Below are positions 11,672 through 22,502 of a DNA stretch of 64,000 nt, piece after piece. The stretch comes from Vigna angularis (taxonomy: Eukaryota; Streptophyta; Magnoliopsida; Fabales; Fabaceae). Under the pieces are notes generated by a model. The model saw nothing but the letters and a program-made list of their open reading frames with translations. It searched no databases and was not told the origin of the DNA. The position numbers and the translations under genes were made by a program. Position 1 is the first letter of the stretch; every line of letters begins with the position of its first letter. Location of the stretch: positions 8,506,501 to 8,570,500 of the forward strand of contig NC_068971.1 of the NCBI RefSeq assembly GCF_016808095.1, given 5' to 3'.

Positions 11672-12701
11672 ATGTCAATTCGTAAGTTATGTTTAAATGG
11701 AGATTCAGAGTATATTAGACCATCGCGGTTACTGCTTGATAGAAAAAAATTTACAATAGGTGGAATTGATGCAAAAAGTGTTACTTTACTTAATATTTTT
11801 AATATCGGTGCAAGTTATCTGAATTTTGGACCGCAATGGGTCATCGATCAATTGAAGGATTTAGAGATGCTTCAACTAGGGCGTTGGCAAGATTCACCTT
11901 TGCACCACATTGAAGTTGGAAGTCAAGAATTCTTGAGAGAGTTGAGAGCTCTGAAGAATTTGAAATATCTGAGTCTTCGTGGGATATCGAAAATATTCGA
12001 GCTTCCGTCTTCCATTACTGAACTTGAGAGTCTACTAATTCTTGATCTAAAAGCATCTCATAATTTGGAAAGACTACCTGATGATATATCATCAATGAAA
12101 AGTCTGACACAACTGATTATGTCATAGTGTTGCTTACTGGAGGGCTTGCCAAAGGGGATTGAGAAGCTCACTAATCTCCAAGTCCTCAAGGGATTTTTAA
12201 TAACTACTTCTGAAAAGACTTCTTGCACAATATCAACAGACTTTGTAAATTTGAGAAAACAAAGACGACTCAGCATAAATATAGGAAGTGAGGCCGTGAT
12301 CAAGGAAAGGGAGTTTGAAAGTTTGGGAAGTTTGTTAACACTGAAATATCTAAAAATATCTGTCTAACCCAAGGTATGCAAAAATTGGTGTCGTTTTGCC
12401 AATAGGTTTGAGAAAGTTGCATCTTGAATGTTTTTCTGGAAAGAGTCTTGTAGAGTTATTTATGCCTGGCGTGTTGGAAGTATTTGATTTCACATTATCG
12501 GAGAAAAATATAACTGGAGGAAAATTAGAAAGTATGAATATAGGTGAAATAGGGTGCAATGTGGAAACACTGCATCTCAAGTACCTTAAGCAATTTGATT
12601 TTGACATAAACAAGTTGAAAGCATTCTTCCCTCGACTGAAATATGTAAAAAGTAAACAAATCTCAAACCATTCATACATTGAGCATGAATGGGGCATCTA
12701 A
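11672..12701 (+). pseudogene. RPP13-like/ZAR1-like LRR gene, copy A (no CC or winged helix; nonsense and frameshift)
   Basis: The reading frame keeps the family start MSIR, then jumps straight to the segment after the winged helix (EYIRPSRLLLDRKK), so about 660 bp encoding the coiled coil and winged helix are deleted. The LRR part then runs on (GPQWVIDQLKDLEMLQLGRW, IFELPSSITELESLLILDLK). At 12125 the aspartate codon found in C and E is a TAG stop, produced by three base changes without a length change. The frame then continues from 12128 to about 12363, where an 8-bp deletion shifts it, and the last part (GLRKLHLECFSGKS to EHEWGI) lies in another frame at 12396-12701. It is a pseudogene. Relationship is by direct comparison with 18619-20334. 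Confidence 0.88.
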
Positions 12702-13509
12702 TATGAATTGGATACTGAATGAAAAGAGAGGTAGAGTTAAGTTCATGTTAAAATGTTCTGTGTATTATTTTGTTCTTTAAATAGTTGTGTCATTTACACA
12801 ATGTTATCCCCAAATGTCTCTCTATACAGTGTGGATGTAAGAGTGAACAAAATCGAAAGAAAACGGAATAAATAAATGTGGTTTGTCTCTGTTGCTAAAT
12901 TTTTATCTTCCAATTAAGTGCAATCTGTAATGTGTTCTAGATTGTCTCATTTGCCAAAATAACAAGTGACAAATCTTGACCAATATTTGCCTAAACCCTA
13001 AAAACTGATTGTAGGAAAACATATAGAATTAAACTTTCATTTTATGTTCCCAAAATTGGATTTCAGACAAAAATATTTTTAAAAAATGAGGACACTTACA
13101 TTAGTTGGAGTGTAAGAACTTGAGAAGAAAAAAGTTATGACGATTCAAATTCGAATATTCCAAAACATTCTCCACACATACAAAAAAAATTCATCACTCA
13201 AGATATCATAGACAGAGCAAAACACAGTCCACTTTTGCCATTTTTATTATCTTCACACTTCAGATAACTCATCACTAAGTAATTACCATTCAAAAGCTTC
13301 TTTTCTTGAAGTTCACAGCTCTAAATTCTGGGAATTTTCCAAGGTATATAAACCTATGCACTTTACAAAAGAGAGTATTTGGGGGAGTTTATGGAATGAT
13401 ATAAAATTGACATAGAAGTTAATATAATCACATAAATTTCATGGACATATGTGGCTGAGCTCATAGTAAAGATCACTTTTGCTGATATAATCATGGAAGT
13501 ATGTACATT
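12702..13509. other. Intergenic: 3' flank of copy A with a foreign insert
   Basis: 12702-12970 aligns with the 3' flank of gene C (20340-20600; CACAATG.TAT.CCCAAATGT, GTGTTCTAGA.TGTCTCATTT). 13455-13500 aligns with 20630-20690 (GATATAATCAT). The ~470 bp between (about 12980-13450) are absent from C and I recognise no gene there. Confidence 0.55.
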
Positions 13510-14148
13510 AGCAATTAATTTGTGGATTGGAGAGGGTTTGATTAAAAATACAGTGGAGAAAACAGCAGAGGAATTGGGTGAGGATGTGATTATGATCTTT
13601 TGAAATTTAAGATGATTGTACGCTGTGGTAGTAAAAAGGATACCCTTGTAAAAATATTTCAAATTCTTCCTCACGTCCGTAGTAAGTTGAAGTTATATTT
13701 AGATGGACATTCAGAGTATATTAGACCATCGCGGTTACTGCTCGATAGAAAAAAAGTTACAGAACTGAAGCATCTCAAAATATCTTGGAGTGTGTCTGAC
13801 CCAAGGTATGCTAAATTTCCTATCTATTTTGAAGCAGGTTTGAGAAAGTTGCATCTTGAATGTTTTCCTGGAAAGAGTTTTTTAGATTGTTTTACACCTT
13901 CCAAGAAGTTGCCACGTGAGCTAAATATAACTGGAGGAAAACTGGAAAGTATAGATATAGACAGGATAGAGTGGAACTTGGAAATTCTGCGACTGAAGCA
14001 TCTTAAGCAGTTGAATGTCGACATAGACCATTTGAAAAAATTCCATCCTTGGCTGAAATATGTAGAAATTAAACAAATCTCAAACCATTCATACATTGAA
14101 CATGAATATGAAGGTGATTGGAAAAAAAAGGAGAAGTTCATATGGTAA
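13510..14148 (+). pseudogene. RPP13-like/ZAR1-like gene, copy B (5' truncated, central LRRs deleted)
   Basis: Homology starts abruptly inside the winged-helix segment (AATTTGTGGATTGGAGAGGG), so the coiled coil is missing. A one-base loss near 13585 (GATGTGATTATGATCTTTTG versus GATGTGGTTGATAATCTTTT in C) breaks the frame. The 182-codon frame 13600-14148 holds the rest of the winged helix (LPHVRSKLKLYLDG), skips about 590 bp of LRR (VTELKHLKISWSVSDP), and ends with the C-terminal repeats and an altered tail (EYEGDWKKKEKFIW). It is a pseudogene with two large deletions, adjacent to copy A and probably derived from a tandem duplicate. Confidence 0.85.
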
Positions 14149-14230
14149 AATGTTATCTATACTTATTTTGTTTTCTCATCAATAGTTCTAATAAAAAAAT
14201 ACGGTATGAATAAGTTAAATATATTCTTAA

Positions 14231-15742
14231 GGGTTAAATATGTTTTTAGTCCTTCAACGCGATTTTGTTTTTCGACCTTATTTTAAATTTTGTACGATTT
14301 GATCCCTCTCCTTAAAGAAATCATAATTTTTTGTCCTCCAAAACAAACGACGTTAAAAATTAGCTGAGGTGGCTAACGGTGTATGCCAAGTATTTTTTTT
14401 TTCTAACACTCACTAAATCTTTCTCACCTTCTCTCTCGCGGTGTATTGCTCTTTCTGGTGCAGGAGCAAAATCTGTTTTTGAGAAGGCAGATTTACCAGG
14501 ACAGAGGAAAGGTAGAGCCGGGGAAGAAATCCACTTGGAGATCTATCCAATGCAGGGAACCTCATCAACCAATTTGATGGAAAGAAAGCCCTTCATGGTT
14601 CATTGAACATTGGCAAACCCTTTTTTAATCAGGCGCCCAAGTTGCAGAAGTCTAACAATCTTGAAACTGAAAAAAAATCACCAACAAAGCTTTCGAAAAA
14701 TCACTTACTGATACAAGAAAGTACTTTCTGACATTTCAAACTCCGGGAAATGACGAGCACAGTTGAACAAGGTGGTGTCACTGTTGGGAGTTGGGGAAGA
14801 TTAAGCACACAATGACTGCATGATTCTATACTAGATCTGGGGCAGTCACCAAGTTCAATATGCGCTCCTCACCCTGTCGGATACCTGCTACCATCATCCC
14901 TTTGTTAAAAAATCTAAGCCATCTAGACAACACCATTTCGCTGTACCCATTTCCACTGTACAAGATAAAGTGCATTTTGGCACAAAGGAAGGAAGTGTAT
15001 TAATGCCACAACAGTACTATTAGACCACAAATTTTATACATACTATTGGATTCAAATACCAGCCTGAACCTGAATATGTGAAATTGGTTGTTAGGAAGAT
15101 GGGCATGCAGAGATGAATCCACATGAGACAACAAATGATACAATGCAGCAGAAGCTTCAATTACAGGAGGCAAGCCAGTATGGGACCCAGGCAAAGGGGA
15201 ATAGGAGAAGAAATCGATCATTGAAATTAAAACACGAGCCCCATTCATCAAAGCATCAAACATACAATAGGCATCATGTTTGATGAATTTCTCAGATAAA
15301 ACAATGCCCAGTTCACCTTTTGCCCCATAAGCGTCACTTAGCAACACGACGTCAGTGCGAAACAGCTATCAGAGCTTCTTCCGCGTGTCGCGACTCTTCG
15401 TTGTCCTAGATCTCTCCTCCACTTCTTCTCCGACAGCTCCTTCTTCGCCGTGAAGGAGCCCCTTGCAACGTTTGAGGTGTCATCCTCGTCGATTGTGATG
15501 AGAGAATGGCGGTGGAGACCCAGAAGAAACAGCTGACGACTTCCTGGGAAAAAAAAAATACCAACGTGGCAAACGACACATGGCTAGACGTTAGCCACCT
15601 CACCCGATTTTTAACTCCGTTTGTTTTTAGAGGACCAAAAATTATGGTTTCCTTAAGGAGAGGGATCAAATCGTACAAAGTTTGAAATAGAAACGAAAAA
15701 CAAAATCGCTTGATAGTTGAGGGACTAAAAACATATTTAACC
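14231..15742. mobile_element. Mutator-like element (Pack-MULE) with long terminal inverted repeats
   Basis: The ends are GGGTTAAATATGTTTTTAGT at 14231 and its inverted counterpart ACTAAAAACATATTTAACC ending at 15742. The inverted repeats extend for about 160-180 bp. The flanks ATATTCTTAA at 14221-14230 and 15743-15752 form a 9-10 bp target duplication, as expected for MULEs. The interior (14400-15540) has no transposase but holds a fragment of a TBC Rab-GAP gene on the minus strand, and probably other captured sequence (a splice-acceptor-like CTTTCTGGTGCAG at 14451-14463). The element sits in the 3' flank of copy B. Confidence 0.85.
15096..15347 (-). pseudogene. Captured fragment of a TBC-domain Rab-GAP gene (TBC1D5-like)
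   Basis: The minus-strand frame reads LLSDAYGAKGELGIVLSEKF, then HDAYCMFDALMNGA, FFSYSPLPGSHTGLPPVIEA and LYHLLSHVDSSLHAHL. From memory this resembles an internal exon of the plant TBC1D5-like Ypt/Rab-GAP family; no search was possible. It has no start and no catalytic arginine/glutamine fingers, and the frame runs into unrelated sequence after residue ~84. It lies between the inverted repeats, so capture by a Mutator element is the simplest explanation. Confidence 0.65.
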
Positions 15743-15975
15743 ATATTCTTAATTATATTCTATTATATATAGAGAAAGAAAGTTTATATTTATGTATTAT
15801 ATCATAAAAAAATAAAGTAAAATTATTGTAAGAGATATTTTGAACATAATATTATAAATAAAATATAGATCTTTATGTAACAATTTTGTATATTATGTAA
15901 GTTTTTTACATATTTTACTCTATACGAAAATGAAATGAAATAACATAATAGAATTAAATTAATTAAAAAGACAAG
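15743..15975. repeat. Family-specific 3'-flank block (copy 1)
   Basis: This AT-rich block contains ATACGAAAATGAAATGAAAT and AACAATTTTGTATATTATGT. Related copies are at about 38200-38480, 41560-41810 and 55980-56270, each downstream of a family member. It shows that the duplicated unit is larger than the gene. Confidence 0.7.
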
Positions 15976-17100
15976 TTAAATAATTAAAATAAAATAAAAT
16001 TGACGGGAAATGTTGACAGGAAAACTAACAGGGAATAAGATGTCAGGTCTTGTGGATTTAAGATACATTACACTTCCCATCAAACTTTTAAAATGAGCTT
16101 CCTCAATTTTGTCAGCTTCATCGTCCTTGATAAGCTTCTCTTTTTTATTCATTGGAGTGTTCATTGTTTTACATTCATCAAGACGAAATTTCTTTAGGAT
16201 CTCTTTTACATATTTTTTCTAGCAGATAAAAGTCTCATTCTTCTTTTGGGTGATCTCCATGTCCAGAAAATAAGTCATAAGATCAAGATTAGTCATCTCA
16301 AAGACCTTCTTCATTACTTGCTTGAATTTTTTAATTAGTGTTAGGTTTTTTCCTGTCATCAAAAGATCAACATATAATGAAACAATTAAAGTATCAACAC
16401 CAACAAGTTTGACATAAAGTGTAGTTTAAGATATGCTCTTTTGAAAGCCCAAGTGTAGTAAATGATCTTTAATTATTTTGTGTCACACTCTTGGGGCTAG
16501 CTTTAAGCCATATAAATCATTTTTGAGCAAGTAGACTTTATCTTCTTGTCCTCTGATCATGAAACCATCTAGTTGTTCGACATAAACCTCCTGCAAAAAA
16601 CCATTAAGGAAAGCTGACTTGAGGTCCATATGAAATACTTACCACCCAATTTATGCTATAATGGCAAGTAGTAGCCTGATTGTGTCATGTCTTCCTAGTG
16701 GAGCAAAAGTATCTGAATAATTTATTTCACATATTTGAGAATAACCTTCTACAACAAGTCTTGCTTTGTGCTTGTTTTGTAGAAGCCTAAATTTTGTTCT
16801 AAACACCCATTTTACCCCAATGACATTTTTTGTTAAAAGGTATCAGAGGTTTGATTTCTCTCAATCATGGACAGCTCTTCCTACATTGCAGCTAACCATT
16901 TATCCTCCATAACAACTTCTTCAAAATTGATTGGTTCACAATCAACTATATTGCACACTGATACATTGTTTTTCTGATAGATATTAGAGAGTAACCTTGT
17001 TCCCCAAATAGGTGGATCATCTATAGGGTCATCAACCTCCAATTCAGTGTTCTGACTTTTCTTTGAATCAAGGGCACCAGTTTTTGTCTTTCATGAAGTG
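15976..17100 (-). pseudogene. Decayed Ty1/copia pol fragment
   Basis: Read on the minus strand from ~17000 down to 15976, the pieces include [43 protein letters not shown] (near 16600), a damaged active site YVDLLMTG in which one aspartate of YVDD is lost (near 16365), and a terminal piece LMGSVMYLKSTRPDI. Frames are broken by stops and shifts, and no LTRs are visible. It is an old reverse-transcriptase remnant between copies B and C. Confidence 0.82.
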
Positions 17101-18578
17101 AACATCTCTGCTTATTAGAATTTTACTAGTTTAAGGTTGAAAAAACAAAACTGAGAGCCATGCTCGATAATTACGACTTCATAAACTTATTCTGAATAAG
17201 TCACTCAAAATATGTACGATTTACCTTAAATGTGTAATTTTTCAGGTAAAAACTACACCACTTTCTATAAAAGATTTAAATAAGAGAGACCAATGTACCA
17301 ATGATGATAATGTTATTAACAAATTAAATATGTAAACAACGAGTTATGTTATAGGTAAGTAGAAAAGGATCGTGGCGAAGATGAGTTCCCTAGTTTATTC
17401 AAGAGTCAGTTATGAAAATGCTTGAAAACATAATTAATAAATATTATATATTCTCTGTTTAAAGGAAATAAACCTAAGCATGAAGAATCCAACTTTGCTT
17501 TTTGGATCATTAAATACTCAAAGAATGAAGTGAAACTTTTTTGCGGTACAATTCCTTCCTTCAAATCATACTAAAAGTGGAAATTGATGCCATGATTTAG
17601 CTTCCATCAATTTTAGTATCAATTCTTTAAAAAATTATCAAGTATATTTCGTATATCAAGTATACTTTCCTTCAAAACTATCTTTACTTATGTGAGGTTA
17701 TATTTGAATTTTTTAAAGCATCTTATAACTATTTGAGCTTCTTTTAACCACAAAAGGATTACCTCTTCCGCAATATTTTGTAGATCTTTTTCCAAAATTT
17801 CTGTGCCAAAATTTGATCCGTCTCTTCAAATTGCGCTTGGTGTTTGGTACCTCGAGTTTCCTTCTGTTGTTTTTCATAACATATAAATATACATATATAG
17901 AGATGTGTATATGTATGATTGATTATTTCTAAAGCCAGATGTTTTTAGCAGGGTGTACAGAACGAGGTTATCAGGAGTGAATAGATTCGTACATTTTGCT
18001 TTTCTTTGGTCTCAATTATTTCAAAGGTTCAATTCCATTTTTGTTATTGAAATTAATTCGAACTAATAAAGTTTTATATGATACTTTTGAAGATCGTTAT
18101 ATCATTTGTTAATAGAACTCCATATATCACATATTGTTAGATCTTTAGAGTTCAAACTTTCTAATGTATTGCATATCTTTTAATTAAATAATGTTGAGCG
18201 TACGATTTATGTTGTTTCATATATAGATAGAGTTCGATTTGAATTTTCATTTATATTTATGTTTTCATTCGAATTTATGTATTGAGATTATATTTATATT
18301 GTTTTTGCAATATTCACCAACCAATGTATTATATTTAGTATGATTGATTATTCATCCTTGATAATAGTCATTGTCTTATGTAGATTACTAAATAACTAAA
18401 CTTTACTAAACTGCTCAATGAAAACTATTGTTCGTTGATGCATGATGTTCTCTACTCATGCACACTTTTTCTTTTATTGACATCATTCTAAAGAGCTTAG
18501 CATAATTTCCAGAACGTATTTGATATTGTAATTATTGTTTTCTATTTCTTCATTTCTTTCCTGTCTTCGCCTCTAAAG
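17101..18578 (+). promoter_or_regulatory. Duplicated upstream region of gene C
   Basis: This stretch is shared in patches with the DNA before other family members: near 17280-17370 with 40800-40900 (CCAATGTACCAATGAT), near 17640-18070 with 24930-25370 and 52970-53450 (AAGTATACTTTCCTTCAAAA, GCAGGGTGTACAG), and near 18400-18540 with 11400-11560 (GAAAACTATTGTT, TTTTTCTTTTATTGACATCA). No separate gene is visible. Confidence 0.6.
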
Positions 18579-18614
18579 GTAGGTGTGACGTTGTGTGTAT
18601 GTGTTTGGTTGCAG
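18579..18614 (+). other. Collapsed 5'-UTR intron of gene C (36 nt)
   Basis: Donor AAAG|GTAGGTGTGA and acceptor GTTTGGTTGCAG|TAAAATG are only 36 nt apart, against 86-96 nt in copies A, D and E. This is shorter than known plant introns tolerate, so the segment is probably retained in the leader. It does not touch the coding frame. Confidence 0.6.
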
Positions 18615-18618
18615 TAAA

Positions 18619-20334
18619 ATGTCAATTCGAACAAACAAGATGAAAGCAGTAGCTGTGTTGCTGAAGCAGTTGATGACAGCAAGGAGCAAATTTGATGAAA
18701 GAGGAAGAGATGAATCATTTGATAGGAAGTTGGAGAAGTTGAGATTAGATCTGAAGAAGATAAAGGATGTGTTTGTGAGGGTGAAGAAGAACGAAGAAGA
18801 ACTCCTTGACATATTAGCAGAGGTGTATGACCATCTTCGCAAGTTAGACCGTGGGAAGCTGAATCAAGACATGGATGACATTTGCCAGAGAATCAGAGAT
18901 TCTGCTCACAATTTGCTCCCAAAGCAAGCTTTTGATGAGTCATCTGAGGTGGAGGATCACAAGGGTGGCGAAATGTTTGCCCAACCAGAAGAGTTGGTGC
19001 AGCTCCAACAGAAGAAGAGTTGGACTATGGAAGATTTTAACCTGCTAGACGATTTATTAAAAGCTTGCTTGTTAACTCTCCTAATTTTCCCTGAGAACGC
19101 TGTGATAAGGAAAAGAAATGTAATTAATTTGTGGATCGGAGAGTGTTTGATTAAAAATACAGTGGAGAAAACAGCAGAGGAATTGGGTGAGGATGTGGTT
19201 GATAATCTTTTGAAATTTAAGGTGATTGGACGCTATGGTAGTAAAAAGGATCTCCTTGTCAAAAAATTTCAAGTTCTTCCTCACGTTCGTAGTAAGTTGA
19301 AGTTATATTTAGATGGAGCTTTAGAGATGAAGTATTATTCAGATGGAAATTCAAAGTATATTAGACAAACCCGGTTACTGCTTGATAGAAAAAAAGTTAC
19401 AGTAGGTGGACTTCATACAAAAGATTTTACTTTACGTACTATTTTTAATATTGGTGCAAGTTATCTGAATATTAGACCTCAATGGGTCACTGATTTGAAG
19501 GGTTTAGAGGTGGTTCAACTTGGGCGTTGGCAAGATTCATATTTGCATCACATTGAAGTTGGGAGTCAAGAATTCTTGAGAGAGTTGAGAACTCTGAAGC
19601 AGTTGAAATATCTGAGTCTGCATGGCATATCAAGAATATTCGAGCTTCCATCCTCCATTGCTGAACTTGAGAATATACTAATTCTTGATCTCAAAGCTTG
19701 CCATAATATGGAAAAGCTACCAGATGATATTTCATCAATGAAAAGTCTGACACACCTGATTATGTCCGATTGTTGCTTACTGGAGGGCATGCCAAAGGGG
19801 GTTGAGAAGCTCACTAATCTCCAAGTACTCAAGGGATTTTTAATAACCACTTCTGAAAAGACTCCTTGCAGAATTTCAGATCTTGCTAATAATTTGAAGA
19901 AACTAAGGCGACTCAGCATACGTATAGGAAGTGAGGCTGTGATCGAGGATGGGGAGTTTCAAAGTTTGGGAAGTTTGTCAGCACTGAGGAATCTCAAAAT
20001 ATCTTGGAGTGTGTCTGACCCATATATTCGTGTCATTTTGCCACCAAGTTTGAGAAAGTTGCATCTTGAATGTTTTCCTGGAAATAGTTTTATAGATTGT
20101 TTTATGACAGGCAGGTATGATAGTGGGTTGTCAGAGTTAAATATAACTGGAGGAAAACTGAAAAGTATAAATCCAAGTATGTTAATGTGGAAAGTGGAAA
20201 TACTGCGTCTGAAGTATCTTAAGCAATTGAATATTGACATGGATAATTTGAAAGTATGCTTTCCTGGGCTGAAATATGTAGAAATTAAACAAATCTCAAA
20301 CTATTCATACATTGAGCATGAATGGAGCTTATAA
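18619..20334 (+). CDS. NB-less NLR-like protein (coiled coil, winged helix, ZAR1-like LRR), gene C
   Basis: A 571-residue uninterrupted frame. The start is the ATG four bases after the leader intron acceptor; the same MSIRTNKMKAVAV start is found in gene E. Residues 1-105 are a charged helical, coiled-coil-like region. 105-140 is an acidic linker. 145-232 is a winged-helix domain like that of NLRs (LLTLLIFPEN at 151-160, LWIGECLI at 171-178, LPHVRSKLKLYL at 220-231 in the place of the MHD segment). 260-571 are leucine-rich repeats (LPDDISSMKSLTHLIMSDCC, LTNLQVLKGFLITTSEK) that resemble the C-terminal half of ZAR1, labelled RPP13-like protein 4 in legumes. There is no P-loop, kinase-2 or GLPL. 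It may be a helper, decoy or regulator of an intact NLR; its function is unknown. The uninterrupted frame suggests selection but does not prove it. Confidence 0.85.
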   Translation: MSIRTNKMKAVAVLLKQLMTARSKFDERGRDESFDRKLEKLRLDLKKIKDVFVRVKKNEEELLDILAEVYDHLRKLDRGKLNQDMDDICQRIRDSAHNLLPKQAFDESSEVEDHKGGEMFAQPEELVQLQQKKSWTMEDFNLLDDLLKACLLTLLIFPENAVIRKRNVINLWIGECLIKNTVEKTAEELGEDVVDNLLKFKVIGRYGSKKDLLVKKFQVLPHVRSKLKLYLDGALEMKYYSDGNSKYIRQTRLLLDRKKVTVGGLHTKDFTLRTIFNIGASYLNIRPQWVTDLKGLEVVQLGRWQDSYLHHIEVGSQEFLRELRTLKQLKYLSLHGISRIFELPSSIAELENILILDLKACHNMEKLPDDISSMKSLTHLIMSDCCLLEGMPKGVEKLTNLQVLKGFLITTSEKTPCRISDLANNLKKLRRLSIRIGSEAVIEDGEFQSLGSLSALRNLKISWSVSDPYIRVILPPSLRKLHLECFPGNSFIDCFMTGRYDSGLSELNITGGKLKSINPSMLMWKVEILRLKYLKQLNIDMDNLKVCFPGLKYVEIKQISNYSYIEHEWSL

Positions 20335-21528
20335 TATGAATCAGATACTGAATGAAAAGAGAGGTAGAGTTAAGTCATGTCAACATGTTCTGTATGTTTA
20401 TTTTTTTCTCTGAATAGTGGTGTCATTTACACAATGCTATTCCCAAATGTCTTTCTCTATATACATTGTGGATGTACGAGTGAACAAAATTCAATGACAA
20501 GGAAAAAATAAATATGGCTTCTCTCTGTTACTAAATTTCTTCTATCTCCCAATTAAATGCTATGTATAATGTGTTCTAGACTGTCTCATTTGCCAAAGTA
20601 ACGACTATAACGGGTGACATTTGCCAAAGGTCACATTTCCTGATATAATCATAGAAATATATAGAATTGATTTCTACGTATTGCTGATATAATCACAAAA
20701 TTGCGTGATTTGCATTATAATCCTGTCAATTGATTTCTTGCTAAACAAATTCTACGTATTCTTTAAAATTGAAGAATTACTTATTCAGTACTTTGCTACT
20801 TTTCATGTATTGTGCTTTTGGATTCTTTGTAGTTAGCTTTCTAAGATAATATGGCTGTAATGTCTTTTCACTAGTTTTAAGAAGAGAAACTAATCAAGTA
20901 CTTAAAATTTAACAAACATTGTCTTCAGAGAACATGCTTAAGCAGAATATGGGCATGAATGCTCAGTTTCTTTCAGCCAGCAGATATGCAATTGCATGAC
21001 AAGATTCCAATTTCCTTATAATGTTTAAGATTGGCAGGAGATTACAAATCCTAATACAATCATTTGCCACTGATAGATATTAAGCTGTAGATAAAGAAAG
21101 GAAAAAGAAAATGCAAAATAAATAATATATCATTTCTGTGATGTTTATGATGCTTATGTTGGTGCATGCTAACATAAAAAAAGTACCTTTTTTTAACACG
21201 TGAAAGTTAAATTTAAATTGCTCTTTTCAGGGATTCTTTTATCTCTTTGTTTTGCATTACAATCCTTTCCTTTGTAATTATTTTCTGCCCATTGAGGGTA
21301 TACTGATAAAGGATATTGAATATGTGAAATACTGTGTCAGCTGATAAATATGAATACCTTATCACTGATCTGTAAAATTTAAATAAGTGGAATAAGACTT
21401 GAACATCGTCCTATTAATTTATACATCCATCCATGCCTTGGAAAATAATACCTTAAGATGACACAGGCTTAGACTTCAGTAACCAAATTGGGGCTCTCCA
21501 GAGTAAGTATTAACAGGAAAGTAGATTC
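20335..21528. other. Intergenic, 3' flank of gene C
   Basis: The first ~260 bp match the 3' flank of copy A. 20900-21170 matches 43030-43260 (AACAAACATTGTCTTCAGA, GCAATTGCATGA, CAATCATTTGCCA), another duplicated flank. No gene or RNA recognised. Confidence 0.6.
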
Positions 21529-21711
21529 TGTGAGGAATGAAGTCCCACATTGGTGGGAATTTGTAAAGGAGTATGACTTGGTGACTATAAAGGAAACCCC
21601 TTGCCCCCTTTGTTACACATCTCATTCTCTCCTTTGTTCTCTCCTTTCTTGTATTCTCATAATTTAGAGAAGTTCTTTAGAGAAAGAGAGAGGTGTTGTA
21701 AATTTCTTCCA
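21529..21711 (+). repeat. 5' LTR of deleted copia element
   Basis: 183 bp starting TGTGAGGAATG, containing CTATAAAGGAAACCCCTTGC (a possible TATA region) and ending CTTCCA. Confidence 0.8.
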
Positions 21712-21776
21712 TTGTGTTGTTCCAGTAGACAATATTATTCATAGTGAAAAGTGCATAAGCCGATATTTTAGAAATT

Positions 21777-22010
21777 ATGACAACAAAATACGAGATAGAG
21801 AGGTTCAACAGGAACAATTTCTCGTTGTGGAAATTGAAGATAAAGGCAATTTTGAGAAAGGACAATTGCATAGCTGCAATTGAAGGAAAACCCGTAGAAA
21901 TGACGGAGCAGAAGTGGAAAGTTCAAAGAAGATCAACGAAATATGGGTCTAATGGGAGTCAAAGGATGATGATATTTTGTAAGAAAGAGGGGAGATCTGG
22001 TAAGTCATAA
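21777..22010 (+). pseudogene. Gag N-terminal remnant of deleted copia element
   Basis: The frame begins MTTKYEIERFNRNNFSLWKL with KIKAILRKDNCIAAIEG, the usual start of a Tork-like copia gag. It loses its frame after about 60 residues. No zinc knuckle, protease or integrase follows. Confidence 0.75.
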
Positions 22011-22502
22011 AAGCTCATAAGATCATGACATGTGCTTATGGGAGATACGTTGTAGAAAGCTAATGCAATGGTTACATTGACAAATCAAGAAGAAACGGTG
22101 TTGACGTGACATCTTACTTGGACATATGTCAAAGTAAAGTTTGCAAGGCGGAACGTAATCTGTACTCGGGCTTAAGAAGGTTGTTTTACCTTTATGCGAG
22201 CATTGTGGATAAGCCAACAACATAGATCGAAGTTTGCAAGTTTGACTACCAGCAAAGAAAACACAAGAAGACTTGGTTCATTCTGATGTAAGGGAATCAC
22301 CAGAGTTATTCCTAGGAGGAGCAAAGTTTATTCCAGGAGTTTGTGGGTGTATTACATCAAGAGGAAGTCAAATGTGTTGTTATTACTAGTTCAAGAAAAC
22401 CAAAGCACGAGTAGGGCTTGAAACTAGGAAAGAATGAAGTGCTTGGGCTATGCTAACAATGTGAAGGGGTATTGCCTGTGAGTTCCACCGCTCACAAGGT
22501 TA

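Noticed and set aside
15406..15744. 112-codon minus-strand frame
   Set aside because: It runs through the MULE inverted repeat; no domain seen.
18595..18618. An eight-residue longer start for gene C
   Set aside because: It would need a GTG start and lies in the leader intron remnant; the ATG at 18619 matches gene E and the family.
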